This document shows positions 1 to 8,236 of a stretch of 64,000 bases of DNA, in pieces (the stretch's first letter is position 1; each line of letters starts with the position of its first letter). A program made the translations under genes and the position numbers. A model generated the notes under the pieces. That model was not told the origin of the DNA. It searched no databases and saw only the letters and a program-made list of their open reading frames with translations. The stretch comes from Paenibacillus woosongensis (GTDB taxonomy: Bacteria; Bacillota; Bacilli; Paenibacillales; Paenibacillaceae): NCBI RefSeq assembly GCF_009725165.1, contig NZ_WNZW01000001.1, positions 620,001-684,000 on the forward strand, written 5' to 3'.

Positions 1-1
1 T

Positions 2-211
2 GCCGCGGGCAATGTATCGGATGGCGCTGCCGTAACAGCAACGACCGATGCAGACGGCGGGAACGCTATCGCTCCTTGGGCGCCAAACATCAACTACATG
101 GCTAACGACCAAGTAACATACGAGGGCAAAACATACTATTGCATCCAAGCCCACACATCCCTGCCGGGCTGGGAACCGGCAAACGTTCCGGCATTATGGG
201 GTTTGCTGTAA
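2..211 (+). CDS. C-terminal end of a secreted chitin/carbohydrate-binding protein (partial)
   Basis: The window opens inside this gene; only about 69 codons remain, ending at the TAA at 209-211. The last 45 residues match the CBM5/12 chitin-binding pattern: APWAPNINYMANDQVTYEG, then YYCIQAHTS and GWEPANVPALWGLL, with the spaced aromatic residues that stack on sugar rings. The preceding 22 residues are Ala/Thr/Gly/Asp-rich and look like a linker. The module is typical of extracellular chitinases, AA10 lytic monooxygenases and other polysaccharide-degrading enzymes. The catalytic part lies upstream of the window, so the enzyme class cannot be named. A terminator hairpin follows directly. Confidence 0.85.
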   Translation, partial: AAGNVSDGAAVTATTDADGGNAIAPWAPNINYMANDQVTYEGKTYYCIQAHTSLPGWEPANVPALWGLL

Positions 212-223
212 AATAAAATTCAA

Positions 224-262
224 AACAGCAGCCCAGGAGCAGAGCTCTTGGCTGCTGTTTTT
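224..262. terminator. Bidirectional rho-independent terminator
   Basis: AACAGCAGCC (224-233) pairs with GGCTGCTGTT (250-259) and is followed by a T-run on the plus strand; on the minus strand the stem is followed by TTTTG. It lies between the chitin-binding gene (+) and the dehydrogenase (-), which converge here, and probably serves both. Confidence 0.8.
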
Positions 263-272
263 CTATGTGGTG

Positions 273-1265
273 TTACATAAGAAAGTATTTCCCCGGATTC
301 CTCCCGTAAGCTTCAGCGGCGCGCACCGCTGCGTTTGCCTTCTGCAGCTCAAAACGCGCCTCTGGCGGCTGCAGCGTCAGCTTCTTCGCCTGAATTAAGG
401 CAATCAGCTCTCTGAATGTATCCTGCCACACTTGAGCGCTAACCGTCTGATTCCATTGCCGCAGATGAAACATCGTCGCTGAAGCGTTCGTGCTGCGCCT
501 GATTTCAGCCCAGTCCAGCGGCACTCCCGACAGAAGCCCTACCGTTACGAACATTCCATCCGTACGCACACAGCAAGCCAGCTCCGTACCAGGACTGCCG
601 CCGATCATATCCACCGCAGCGTCTGCCCCCAAGCCGCCGGTCAGCTCCATGACAGCCGGCTTTAGCGGAGTCTCGTCCGTATTGATCACTGACTCCGCGC
701 CCAGCTTAAGCAGCTCTCTCGTATGATGATCATTTCTCGCCACAGCGATGAGTCTTATGCCAAGAAAAGCGCACAACTGGGCCAATACCCGCCCGAGCGC
801 AGAGCCGCTTGCATTGACGACAAGGACGGACCCCGGCTGCAAACTTAGTATATTCCGACAAATAAGCCAGGCGGTTACCGGGTTGATATACAGCTGCGCT
901 GCCTGATCATCCGTGACGGCATCGGGAATCACAACGGCCCAGGACGCCGATGCCTTCACAAATTGCTGCCAGGTGCCTTCGCCCCGCAGCGGCAGCACCC
1001 GCTTGCCGATCAGCTCCGGGGCGACATCCTTTCCCACGTCCTCCACAATGCCGACGCCTTCGTATCCGGGTATGCAGGGAAGCGATATCCGGTGCGAATA
1101 CGCTCCCCGGATCGGAATAAGATCCGAAGGATTGACCGGCCGTGCGATCATTCGTACCAGCACCTCGCCCTGTCCGGGAGCTGTAACGGGCCTTTGTTCG
1201 ACCCTCAGGACGTCTTCAGGCGTTCCAAATTCATGAAAGACAATATATTGATTATCTGCACGCAT
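273..1265 (-). CDS. MDR-family zinc-independent oxidoreductase, 2-enoyl thioester reductase-like
   Basis: A 330-residue medium-chain dehydrogenase/reductase. The N-terminal GroES-like domain carries PVNPSDLIPIRGAY and GYEGVGIVEDVG. The nucleotide-binding half carries VVNASGSALGRVLAQL, in place of the usual AxGGVG loop, and then an NADP-type strand LIAVARND. The cysteine ligands of zinc alcohol dehydrogenases are absent, so it should act as a zinc-free NADPH quinone or enoyl reductase. The NPSD motif and the GYEGVG loop resemble the mitochondrial trans-2-enoyl-CoA reductase (MECR/ETR) subgroup. The substrate is inferred, not shown. The ATG is preceded by AGGAGGGGG at 7-nt spacing. It is monocistronic and converges with the chitin-binding gene. 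Confidence 0.85.
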   Translation of the reverse strand: MRADNQYIVFHEFGTPEDVLRVEQRPVTAPGQGEVLVRMIARPVNPSDLIPIRGAYSHRISLPCIPGYEGVGIVEDVGKDVAPELIGKRVLPLRGEGTWQQFVKASASWAVVIPDAVTDDQAAQLYINPVTAWLICRNILSLQPGSVLVVNASGSALGRVLAQLCAFLGIRLIAVARNDHHTRELLKLGAESVINTDETPLKPAVMELTGGLGADAAVDMIGGSPGTELACCVRTDGMFVTVGLLSGVPLDWAEIRRSTNASATMFHLRQWNQTVSAQVWQDTFRELIALIQAKKLTLQPPEARFELQKANAAVRAAEAYGRNPGKYFLM

Positions 1266-1361
1266 CGCCTAGCCCCCTCCTGCCGAAGCCTATCATATTT
1301 ATGTTCTAACCTTTTATTTTGCTTTAGCATCCATTGGTCAAGCTGCTGCCCCTGCCCGCCG

Positions 1362-3323
1362 CTAAATCAGCTGCCAATACATGAACAGCGATAACAGCGT
1401 CCAAGCCGCCGCGGTAAACAGAATGTAATGGATGCGCCCGGACATTCTCCAATACTTTCTCCTCACTACCATTACAGCAAATATAATCATGGATATTCCA
1501 ATGATCATCTGCAGCCATGGAAGCACATCCAATACAGAATTCCATGAAGGCAATATGCCATAGGCTGCCTTCGGCAAGCCGTACACAGGATCGATTTGGC
1601 CGTTCATAGCCACTCCGGTCAGGATAGCCAGGGTCAGTACGCCGAACGCTATGGCGGCTCCTGCTGCGGCACGCGCCAGTTTAGCAGATGGCGTTCGGGC
1701 TTTAGAGCGTCTTAAGAGGCCAAGTACTGCTCGAACACTCCAGACGATGAGAGTAATGATGATAAACAGTAAAATGACGATGATCGTCAGAAACGTAAAT
1801 GAACTCGAAGCATACCAAGGGGCCTTTGAATACGTCATCGGGCCGTCGGACATGAGCATCGTATTGCCGTAAGGGTCAGCCCCGAACACGATCGTACGGA
1901 AGCCGCCATAATAATCCTGTGTTCGCTGCTCCCTTAAATTAAGGTAAATGCCAGGTTCTATTTCCACAAAACGGTTCACTTCTCCTGCATGGCTGACGAG
2001 CAGGTATCCCTCTTTATCCAGCTGTACTTGAATCAGTCCCATCGTCAAGCTTAGAAACCGCTCAGAAGTCGTGAAGCTGCGCCTGTTCTGCTGATATTCC
2101 CCGACATATTGGCGGGAACGTTCAATCGTCCCTTCAGGCGGCAGCGGATGATCTGCAGGAGGGGCAGTATAGTAATGATTCATGAATGCTTGAAATAAGC
2201 CGAGATGGGCCAAGTAGCTGCCCCCGCTGTAGGAAACGAACAAGCCGAAATTTCGCTCGGGAACCAAATACAGCCCCGTATCGAACAGCATCGTACTACC
2301 GCCATGAAAAAGCGTCCGCTCTCCATTAAAGACTCCCTCTATAAACCCGAACGCAGTGCCGGACAGCAAGGGATGCTGCGTAAATTGCTGATTCCGCATG
2401 GAACGGATCGTTTCTTCATGAAGTATGCGCCCTCCTTGCCCGTTCTCCTCTGGTAAATAAGCCAGCATAAATTTGGACATGTCGGCAGCCGAACTGCTCA
2501 TGCCGCCGGCCGGACCAGGAACGAATTCAAAGCTGCCTTCTTCGTATTCCCCTTGCGCAAGCCGATACGCCCGAGCCATATGCGGCTGCAATTGTTCCGG
2601 CAGCGGCTGGCGGAAGCTGCTGTATTCCATCCCAAGCGGCGCAAAAATATGCTGTTCCACATAATCTTCGAATAACTGGCCCGCCGCCCTCTCGACAATA
2701 TAGCCGGCCAACGCCGTGCCATAATTGGAGTACGCTACGACCTCGCCAGGAGGAAATGCCCGCTGCGGCATATAAGTACGCACATAATCTGCAAGCGGGA
2801 GCATTTGCTGCTCATCCAGCCTGAAAATCCTGTCGGGATAGTCCTCAAACCCGGCGGTATGACTCATAAGATGGGTCAAGGTAATTGGCGCGGCAGCAGG
2901 CTCCCGTGCTGATTGTGTATAGAGCCGCTCCGGCATTTTAAAGTCCAAGTATGTATTGATATCGGCTTCAAGGTCAAGTTTCCCCTGTTCGACAAGCTGC
3001 ATGACGGCGGTCCAAGTCAGCAGCTTGGAGGTTGATCCCATCCGAAACAGCGTTTGCTCCGGGTTGACGGGAACCTCCTTCTCCCGATCGGCATAGCCAT
3101 ATCCATGGCTGAAGATAACCTCCCCATTAGCGACAACGGTTACGGCGGCATTCGGGATGTTGAACTTTTGCATCTGTGTTTTCATTTCTTGATCCATAAA
3201 AGCTTCAATGTCTGCATATTGCGCTTTGCCTGTCTGATTTTCCGGTTGAATGCCAGCTTGAACAACTGGGCCGAAAAACAGGGCACCACATAATAAAATA
3301 AATAACATGAAATAAACCCGCAT
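1362..3323 (-). CDS. Membrane-anchored serine beta-lactamase-like hydrolase (class C/CubicO family)
   Basis: About 653 residues. A signal peptide (YFMLFILLCGALFFG) leads into an extracytoplasmic beta-lactamase/transpeptidase-like domain. The SxxK nucleophile motif is FRMGSTSKLL near residue 97, the YxN motif is YSNYGTALAGYIVE, and HGGSTM matches the third active-site motif. About four hydrophobic segments follow in the last 150 residues, so the enzyme is membrane-bound with its catalytic domain outside. The family includes esterases, D-amino peptidases and FmtA-like cell-wall enzymes; the substrate cannot be read from sequence. An ATG at 3323 sits 11 nt after AGGAGG; the in-frame ATG at 3332 is only 2 nt from it, so 3323 is preferred. 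It lies just downstream of a tetR gene in the same direction and may be its target. Confidence 0.85.
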   Translation of the reverse strand: MRVYFMLFILLCGALFFGPVVQAGIQPENQTGKAQYADIEAFMDQEMKTQMQKFNIPNAAVTVVANGEVIFSHGYGYADREKEVPVNPEQTLFRMGSTSKLLTWTAVMQLVEQGKLDLEADINTYLDFKMPERLYTQSAREPAAAPITLTHLMSHTAGFEDYPDRIFRLDEQQMLPLADYVRTYMPQRAFPPGEVVAYSNYGTALAGYIVERAAGQLFEDYVEQHIFAPLGMEYSSFRQPLPEQLQPHMARAYRLAQGEYEEGSFEFVPGPAGGMSSSAADMSKFMLAYLPEENGQGGRILHEETIRSMRNQQFTQHPLLSGTAFGFIEGVFNGERTLFHGGSTMLFDTGLYLVPERNFGLFVSYSGGSYLAHLGLFQAFMNHYYTAPPADHPLPPEGTIERSRQYVGEYQQNRRSFTTSERFLSLTMGLIQVQLDKEGYLLVSHAGEVNRFVEIEPGIYLNLREQRTQDYYGGFRTIVFGADPYGNTMLMSDGPMTYSKAPWYASSSFTFLTIIVILLFIIITLIVWSVRAVLGLLRRSKARTPSAKLARAAAGAAIAFGVLTLAILTGVAMNGQIDPVYGLPKAAYGILPSWNSVLDVLPWLQMIIGISMIIFAVMVVRRKYWRMSGRIHYILFTAAAWTLLSLFMYWQLI

Positions 3324-3380
3324 TACTCCCATAACCTCCTCTTTTTTCAAAATAAGCAGTGACATGACCACCCGCTTTAG

Positions 3381-3959
3381 CTAAAGCGAGCCTTGCTGCC
3401 GCAACCGTGCACCCGCGATCACATCGCCAGCAGTCTGATCCAGCAGCGCGATAGCCTGCTCCTCGCTAAAGGATTCGGGAAGCAATCCGTTTGCGATCAT
3501 GACCGAAAGACCGAGCTGGAATATTTTCATTTTCAATAAAATAAGCCGCAATTCCTCATCCTCGAAGCCGGCTAAATCAGCATCCGCCTTCATCTGCTCA
3601 ACGAGGAATGGAGCCATGTCCTGATCGTACCCCTTCATATGATCGTTCTGCTTCATGACAAGATCCCTGAACAAAACGCTGTAATCCTTGGCAAACCGCA
3701 AGCTGGCTGCGCCAATATCGTGAAACGGATTCCCCGTATCCATGTCCATCAATATTTCTCTGCTGAGTTCAGAGATTCTTCCAATGACGGCCTGGATTAG
3801 CTCCTCCACGTTTGCAAAGTTAACGTAAATCGGGGCGATAGAGCTGCCTAACCGGCTGGCTACTTTCCTAATCGTAATGTGATCTAGCCCCTCTACTCGA
3901 GCAATTTCAAAGGCGGCCTGGATAATTTCCTCTCTGGAGAATTTCTTTTGCGGCGGCAT
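3381..3959 (-). CDS. TetR/AcrR-family transcriptional regulator
   Basis: 192 residues. The N-terminal helix-turn-helix (about residues 9-55) reads FSREEIIQAAFEIARVEG, then ITIRKVASRLGSSIAPIYVNF, the TetR pattern with a tyrosine recognition-helix end. The C-terminal ligand domain is helical and divergent, so the inducer is unknown. The gene ends 57 nt before the serine hydrolase start, on the same strand, so the two are probably co-transcribed and the regulator may control both. A small palindrome, TGATA-TG-TATCA at 3997-4008, just upstream is a possible autoregulatory operator. Confidence 0.88.
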   Translation of the reverse strand: MPPQKKFSREEIIQAAFEIARVEGLDHITIRKVASRLGSSIAPIYVNFANVEELIQAVIGRISELSREILMDMDTGNPFHDIGAASLRFAKDYSVLFRDLVMKQNDHMKGYDQDMAPFLVEQMKADADLAGFEDEELRLILLKMKIFQLGLSVMIANGLLPESFSEEQAIALLDQTAGDVIAGARLRQQGSL

Positions 3960-4364
3960 TTCCTGGTCACTCCTCTTAACATTTATATATATCGCTTGAT
4001 ATGTATCATATGTTTTATATTAAACACAGAAACAGGCTACCGTCAACATGTTCTCTATCCATAATAAATGCGGGAGGTTATGAAAGAGCATAATTATGGT
4101 AATTAAGACAAAACGATGAATAACAGCTGTCAGTTGTCGACAGGCCAACAAGTTTATGCTATCGTTATTTTATAAGGCATTTCGCTTTCTACGAAGCGAA
4201 GTGCCTTCATGCATATATACATTTATTAACATTTAATGTTAACCAGGGCGGTGATGTCATGGTGCTCTTTATATCCCCCGCGCAGGGGGCGAAATCAATG
4301 TTCACGGACGGATAGCGATTTTGGGAGCACAAAATATTATGGTTGAATAACAAGGAGTGTTGTA
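3960..4364. other. 400-bp intergenic region with three palindromes, no gene seen
   Basis: This AT-rich gap separates divergent tetR (-) and bL25 (+). It holds TGATA-TG-TATCA (3997-4008), a long stem AAGGCATTTCGCTT/AAGCGAAGTGCCTT (4175-4207) without a clear U-tract on either strand, and TTAACAT-TTA-ATGTTAA (4226-4242). A short CCCCC/GGGGG stem lies near 4277-4291. The first could be the TetR operator. The 4226-4242 palindrome lies about 120 bp before bL25 and could be a regulator site. No open frame with a ribosome binding site was found. Confidence 0.5.
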
Positions 4365-4961
4365 GTGATGAGAGCATGTTTTGCAGCGGAACAAAGATCA
4401 CCCATGAACAGGTCGGGCCTGAAGCGCCTGCGTCAAAGCGGACGTCTTCCGGGCGTAGTTATGGGATTGAACAAAGAGAGCGACATGATTCATATTTCCT
4501 CGCAGGAATTTCATCGTTGGGTCAGAGGCGGAGGATCAGGGTTATTGGAGGTTCAAGTGGGAGGCTCCGATAAAGTCCCTGTACTGCTCGAAGGATTGCA
4601 GCGGGATGCTGTGACACGCGAATATATTCATGTGGATTTCCTCCGTGTAAAGAAGGATGAACTCGTTCGTACGAGAGTAACGCTTGATTACGTCGGTACC
4701 CCGAAGGGTACGAAATTGGGCGGTATCGTGCAGACACAGAGCACATTCATCGAGGTCGAAGCATTGCCTCACCAGCTGCCGTCATCCATCAGCGTCGATA
4801 TTAGCGAGCTGGATGTTGGCGATTCACTTCTAGTCGGAAATATAGAGCTTCCGCCTGAAGTTACGCTGCTGTCTTCGGAAAACGAGCTTCTCGTTTCTGT
4901 CGTTACTCCGAGAATCCAATCCGAGGATCTCGAGTCCCAGGACGAGTCGGCGGAAGAATAA
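4365..4961 (+). CDS. rplY: Ribosomal protein bL25 / general stress protein Ctc family
   Basis: 198 residues of the long two-domain bL25/TL5/Ctc type. The N-terminal beta-barrel binds 5S rRNA (GRLPGVVMGLNKES; GLQRDAVTREYIHVDFLRV). The C-terminal TL5 domain includes GTPKGTKLGGIVQ and LPSSISVDISELDVGDSLLV. It ends in an acidic tail typical of Bacillales Ctc. Ctc proteins are ribosome-associated and often stress-induced. Here the gene stands alone rather than next to pth, so it may be a second copy in the genome (inference). AAGGAG at 4352-4357 precedes tandem GTG-ATG codons, so the start is 4365 or 4368. Confidence 0.9.
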   Translation: MMRACFAAEQRSPMNRSGLKRLRQSGRLPGVVMGLNKESDMIHISSQEFHRWVRGGGSGLLEVQVGGSDKVPVLLEGLQRDAVTREYIHVDFLRVKKDELVRTRVTLDYVGTPKGTKLGGIVQTQSTFIEVEALPHQLPSSISVDISELDVGDSLLVGNIELPPEVTLLSSENELLVSVVTPRIQSEDLESQDESAEE

Positions 4962-4980
4962 TTATAAATGCGCAAGCACA

Positions 4981-5023
4981 AAGCGGCGGGTCCGGCATAC
5001 TAACCGGGCCTGCCGCTTTTTTT
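4981..5023 (+). terminator. Rho-independent terminator after bL25
   Basis: A stem beginning AAGCGGCGGGTCCGG pairs with CCGGGCCTGCCGCTT and runs into seven or more T. The T-run overlaps the last codons of the acetyltransferase relic on the other strand. Confidence 0.85.
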
Positions 5024-5232
5024 AATTGGATGAAGACGATACATATTCCTCTCGCAAAATGTCGTAGATCTCCAAATCAACCACGCCCTTGCCGGACCAT
5101 AAATGAGCTTGCCGCAGGGTGCCTTCCTGCCTAAAGCCATTTTTGAGCAGCACCTTCTTGGATGATTCGTTGGGCGTTTAGGTCTCCCGATTCCAACAGC
5201 GGAAATGCATCAAAGATAGCTGGCATATTCAT
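5022..5232 (-). pseudogene. GNAT acetyltransferase relic with an internal out-of-frame deletion
   Basis: Read on the minus strand, the region starts with an ATG at 5232 behind GAGGAG and encodes MNMPAIFDAFPLLESGDL, the start of a RimJ/RimL-like GNAT enzyme (compare FPxLETxRLxLR). After about 22 codons it jumps, in another frame, to NESSKKVLLKNGF, then RQEGTLRQAHLWSGKGVVD and LEIYDILREEY. This is the conserved GNAT C-terminus with the acetyl-CoA N-S-x-x-V-L-x-K-x-G-F motif. The central part, about 90 codons including the catalytic core, is missing. Without correction the start codon's frame stops after about 33 codons. It is too short and broken to appear as a normal ORF. Confidence 0.8.
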
Positions 5233-5356
5233 CGGACCGCTCCTCTGCAAATAAAGTGCCAACTCCATTATAATCCATATTTCTTTCGGCCGTTAGGGAT
5301 ATGGAAGAATGGGTATAAAGATAATTAAGGCATATCATTTCTTAACGGAGGCTGCT

Positions 5357-6166
5357 ATGACACTGACACCGAAGCAGCGTGTAGAGCTGCACGAATTCAA
5401 CAACCTGACCAAATCGCTAAGCTTCAATATGTATGATATCTGCTACACGAAAACGAAGGAAGAGCGGCAGGCCTATATAGAATATATCGACGAGCAGTAC
5501 AATTCCGACAGGCTGACCCAGATTCTGATAGCCGTGTCCGACATCATTGGGGCCCATGTACTCAATGTGGCCAAGCAGGATTACGTGCCGCAAGGGGCGA
5601 GCGTAACCGTGCTTGTATCGGAGGGGCCTGTCGTGGAGGTGCCTACGGAATCTTTTGAGGAATCGCCTGGGCCGCTGCCTGACAACGTAGTGTTGCAGCT
5701 AGACAAGAGCCACATTACGGTCCATACGTACCCCGAATATCACCCGGACGAAGGAATCAGCACGTTCCGGGCTGATATCGACGTGTCGACCTGCGGTGAA
5801 ATTTCGCCGCTCAAAGCGCTTAATTATTTAATCCATTCCTTTGATACGGACATTATGACGATCGATTACCGGGTCCGCGGGTTCACCCGGGATATTAATG
5901 GACATAAGCTGTTCATCGACCACGAGATCAGCTCCATTCAGAATTATATCCCGGATGAAGTTGTCGATGCGTACCATATGATTGATGTAAACGTCTATCA
6001 GGAGCATATTTTCCATACCAAATGCAAGCTGAAGGAATTTGACCTGAACAATTATCTGTTCGGCTATACGAAGGACAAGCTAAGCCCGCAGGAGCAGGCG
6101 GAAATCACTGAGCTGCTGAAAACGGAAATGGATGAGATTTTCTATGGCAGAAACATCTCATCCTAA
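5357..6166 (+). CDS. speD: S-adenosylmethionine decarboxylase proenzyme, E. coli type
   Basis: 269 residues from the ATG at 5357, which has GGAGG 5 nt before it; an ATG 48 nt upstream lacks a good site. It makes decarboxylated SAM, the aminopropyl donor for spermidine synthesis. The processing site is [13 protein letters not shown]: the chain is cut before Ser118, which becomes the pyruvoyl cofactor. [40 protein letters not shown] and [15 protein letters not shown] match the E. coli class 1A enzyme very closely. Bacillus relatives more often use the short SpeH form. No speE lies in the window. The gene converges with znuA. Confidence 0.95.
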   Translation: MTLTPKQRVELHEFNNLTKSLSFNMYDICYTKTKEERQAYIEYIDEQYNSDRLTQILIAVSDIIGAHVLNVAKQDYVPQGASVTVLVSEGPVVEVPTESFEESPGPLPDNVVLQLDKSHITVHTYPEYHPDEGISTFRADIDVSTCGEISPLKALNYLIHSFDTDIMTIDYRVRGFTRDINGHKLFIDHEISSIQNYIPDEVVDAYHMIDVNVYQEHIFHTKCKLKEFDLNNYLFGYTKDKLSPQEQAEITELLKTEMDEIFYGRNISS

Positions 6167-6176
6167 GGCTTTAAAG

Positions 6177-7364
6177 CTATTCGTTAAGCGCTAATTTTAA
6201 CGCCTCTAAGTTTTGCCGCATCAGTACGATGTAATCCCGGCTGCTGCTCAAATCTTCCTCCGTCAACCCTTCGATCGGGTTAAGAACGGCCGTTTGGGCG
6301 CCGATTTCCTTAGAGATGGCTTCGGCTACTTTGGAAGATACCAGAGTTTCGAAGAAAATCGTTTTCACATCGTTTTCCTTAGCAAACTTAACGATTTCCG
6401 CCATCTGGGCTGCCGACGGCTCCAGCTCTGGCGACAGCCCGGCGATCGGCACCTGCCGGAGCCCGTATTCCCGGGCGAGGTAACCAAATGCAGCGTGCTG
6501 CGTAATGAAATCCTTGCGCTTCACGCTTGCAAGCGTCTCTCTGAACTCCTGATCCAATGCCTCCAGCTTCGCCACGTAGGCGTCCGCATTCTTCTTGAAT
6601 ATCTTTTGATGCTCCGGCGCAGCCTGGGACAGACCTGCTTCAATATTGCGAACCTCTGTGACCGCAAGAGCCGGAGATAGCCATACATGCGGATCGAGCC
6701 CGCCGTGATCATGATCGTGACCATGATCATGGTGACCGGCTGCTTCATGCTCATGGTTGTGATCGTGAGCCTCTTCATGCGCCTGCTCATGGTCGTGGTC
6801 ATGGTCGTGGTCATGCTCGTTGTGATTCTCGTGAGCCCTTTCTTCGGCAGGTTCATGCCCGTCTCCGCCATGATGATCATGGCCTTCAGCATCCTCGATC
6901 ATGTCGAGCCCTTGGCTGGCTTCGATTTTCACGAGCTTCTTGCTGCTGACGGCGGATAGAACCTGCTCTACCCAGCCCTCCATGCCGGCGCCGTTATAGA
7001 CGAACACATCGGCCTCCTCCAGCTTGGCGATATCCCGGGGCGTTGGCTCCCAGTCATGCGGCTCCACGCCGCTTGGAACAAGCATCTGCACATTAGCCGC
7101 ATCTCCCGCCACCTGTTTCGTGAATTCGTACATCGGATAAAAGCTGACCTGAATATCGAGTTTACCTTTGCTGGTAGAATCGGAAGCCGCCGAGGCGGGA
7201 GACTCCGCTTCTGATCCGCCGGCGCCTGCTCCCCCCTTAGCGCCGCATGCCGCAACAACCATGATGACTGCAAGCAGCAGTGCGGCGGCAGCCAGCCCTT
7301 TATTCCCTTTGTTCCATACTCTATTCCTGCCTGTACTTCCTTTTTGAATACGATGTTGATTCAC
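6177..7364 (-). CDS. znuA: Zinc ABC transporter substrate-binding lipoprotein with a His-rich loop
   Basis: 395 residues. A positively charged N-terminus and hydrophobic stretch end in the lipobox VVAAC, so the protein is a lipoprotein on the outer face of the membrane. Cluster A-I folds are seen in SGVEPHDWEPTPRD, GGLDPHVWLSP, ITQHAAFGYLARE and FFETLVSSKVAEAI, which supply the three His and one acidic zinc ligands. Between the first and second ligands lies an extreme His/Asp/Glu loop of about 60 residues (roughly 163-222) with many HDHDH and HEH repeats, a feature of zinc rather than manganese binding members. The GTG start overlaps the znuB stop by 4 nt (GTGA), so translation is coupled. 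It is the last gene of znuCBA and likely Zur-repressed. Confidence 0.95.
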   Translation of the reverse strand: MNQHRIQKGSTGRNRVWNKGNKGLAAAALLLAVIMVVAACGAKGGAGAGGSEAESPASAASDSTSKGKLDIQVSFYPMYEFTKQVAGDAANVQMLVPSGVEPHDWEPTPRDIAKLEEADVFVYNGAGMEGWVEQVLSAVSSKKLVKIEASQGLDMIEDAEGHDHHGGDGHEPAEERAHENHNEHDHDHDHDHEQAHEEAHDHNHEHEAAGHHDHGHDHDHGGLDPHVWLSPALAVTEVRNIEAGLSQAAPEHQKIFKKNADAYVAKLEALDQEFRETLASVKRKDFITQHAAFGYLAREYGLRQVPIAGLSPELEPSAAQMAEIVKFAKENDVKTIFFETLVSSKVAEAISKEIGAQTAVLNPIEGLTEEDLSSSRDYIVLMRQNLEALKLALNE

Positions 7365-8236
7365 CTTTCCACTCCCTCTCGAAGATTTGAAGTTCTGCTC
7401 CCTTGTCCCATAAGCAGAGCTTGTTGTTTATACCTGCCCTGTCTTCGCAGCAGCTTCTGCACAAGCATGGCGGACAGCAGCATCAATAGCAGTATGAGTG
7501 AAATCGTCCCCCCAGGCGGTACGTTCACATAATATGAAATGGTCAAACCGCTAAAGATGCCCAGCCACCCGGCAGCCACCGAAATCAGAATTGCCATCGT
7601 GAACCCGCTGGCCATGCGCAGGGCCAGCGAGGCTGGCAGAACCATAAGCGAAGAGACGAGCAGGACTCCGACGATCGGCATCGCTGCAGCCACCGTCATC
7701 CCGGTTAATATCGCAAACGATAATGACAGCCGCTTCACCTGCAAACCGCTGATCTGCGCCGTCTCTTCGTCAAAGGTCATATTATAAAGCGGCCTGCGCA
7801 GCACGAACAAATAAATCAGGCCTGCAGCCGTCACGCCGCCAATCAACCACAGTCCCGCATCATTCACCGCAACAATCGAGCCGAACAAATAGGAGCTGAA
7901 GCTTTTGCTCCAATTGGTGCGCAGGCTCATGAGCACGATGGCAAGGGCAAGACCCGAGGTCATAATGATCGCTACGGACATTTCGCTATAGGTCCGATAA
8001 GCCCGCCTCAGCCCATCCACAAGAACTCCGCCAAGCACCGCGGCTGCGATTCCGGTCGCGGCAGGACTCATTCCAAGGAGGGAACCAAGCGCCACCCCGG
8101 CCAAAGAGACATGGGACAGCGTGTCCGCCATCAATGCCTGCCGCCTGAGCATCAAATAGACGCCTAAGACGGGAGCGATTATTCCAAGCATAGATCCGGC
8201 CCAAAACGCACGCTGCATGAACTCGTAGTCAAACAT
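7361..8236 (-). CDS. znuB: Zinc ABC transporter permease
   Basis: About 291 residues, nearly all hydrophobic helices, of the ABC-3 family. The start MFDYEFMQRAFWAGSMLGI and the motif RRQALMADTLSHVSLAGVAL are conserved family features. The second ATG (8236) is chosen because GAGGG lies 6 nt before it; an ATG two codons earlier is nearly touching that site. The reading frame begins inside the 3' end of znuC, a 58-nt overlap. It should form the transmembrane channel with ZnuC and ZnuA. Confidence 0.93.
   Translation of the reverse strand: MFDYEFMQRAFWAGSMLGIIAPVLGVYLMLRRQALMADTLSHVSLAGVALGSLLGMSPAATGIAAAVLGGVLVDGLRRAYRTYSEMSVAIIMTSGLALAIVLMSLRTNWSKSFSSYLFGSIVAVNDAGLWLIGGVTAAGLIYLFVLRRPLYNMTFDEETAQISGLQVKRLSLSFAILTGMTVAAAMPIVGVLLVSSLMVLPASLALRMASGFTMAILISVAAGWLGIFSGLTISYYVNVPPGGTISLILLLMLLSAMLVQKLLRRQGRYKQQALLMGQGSRTSNLREGVER

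Noticed and set aside
4175..4207. Terminator between tetR and bL25
   Set aside because: The stem is good but no U-tract follows on either strand; reported only as a palindrome.
6687..6959. Plus-strand open frame opposite the znuA His loop
   Set aside because: Its Met/Val-rich protein is simply the complement of CAT/GAC His/Asp codons; no ribosome binding site.
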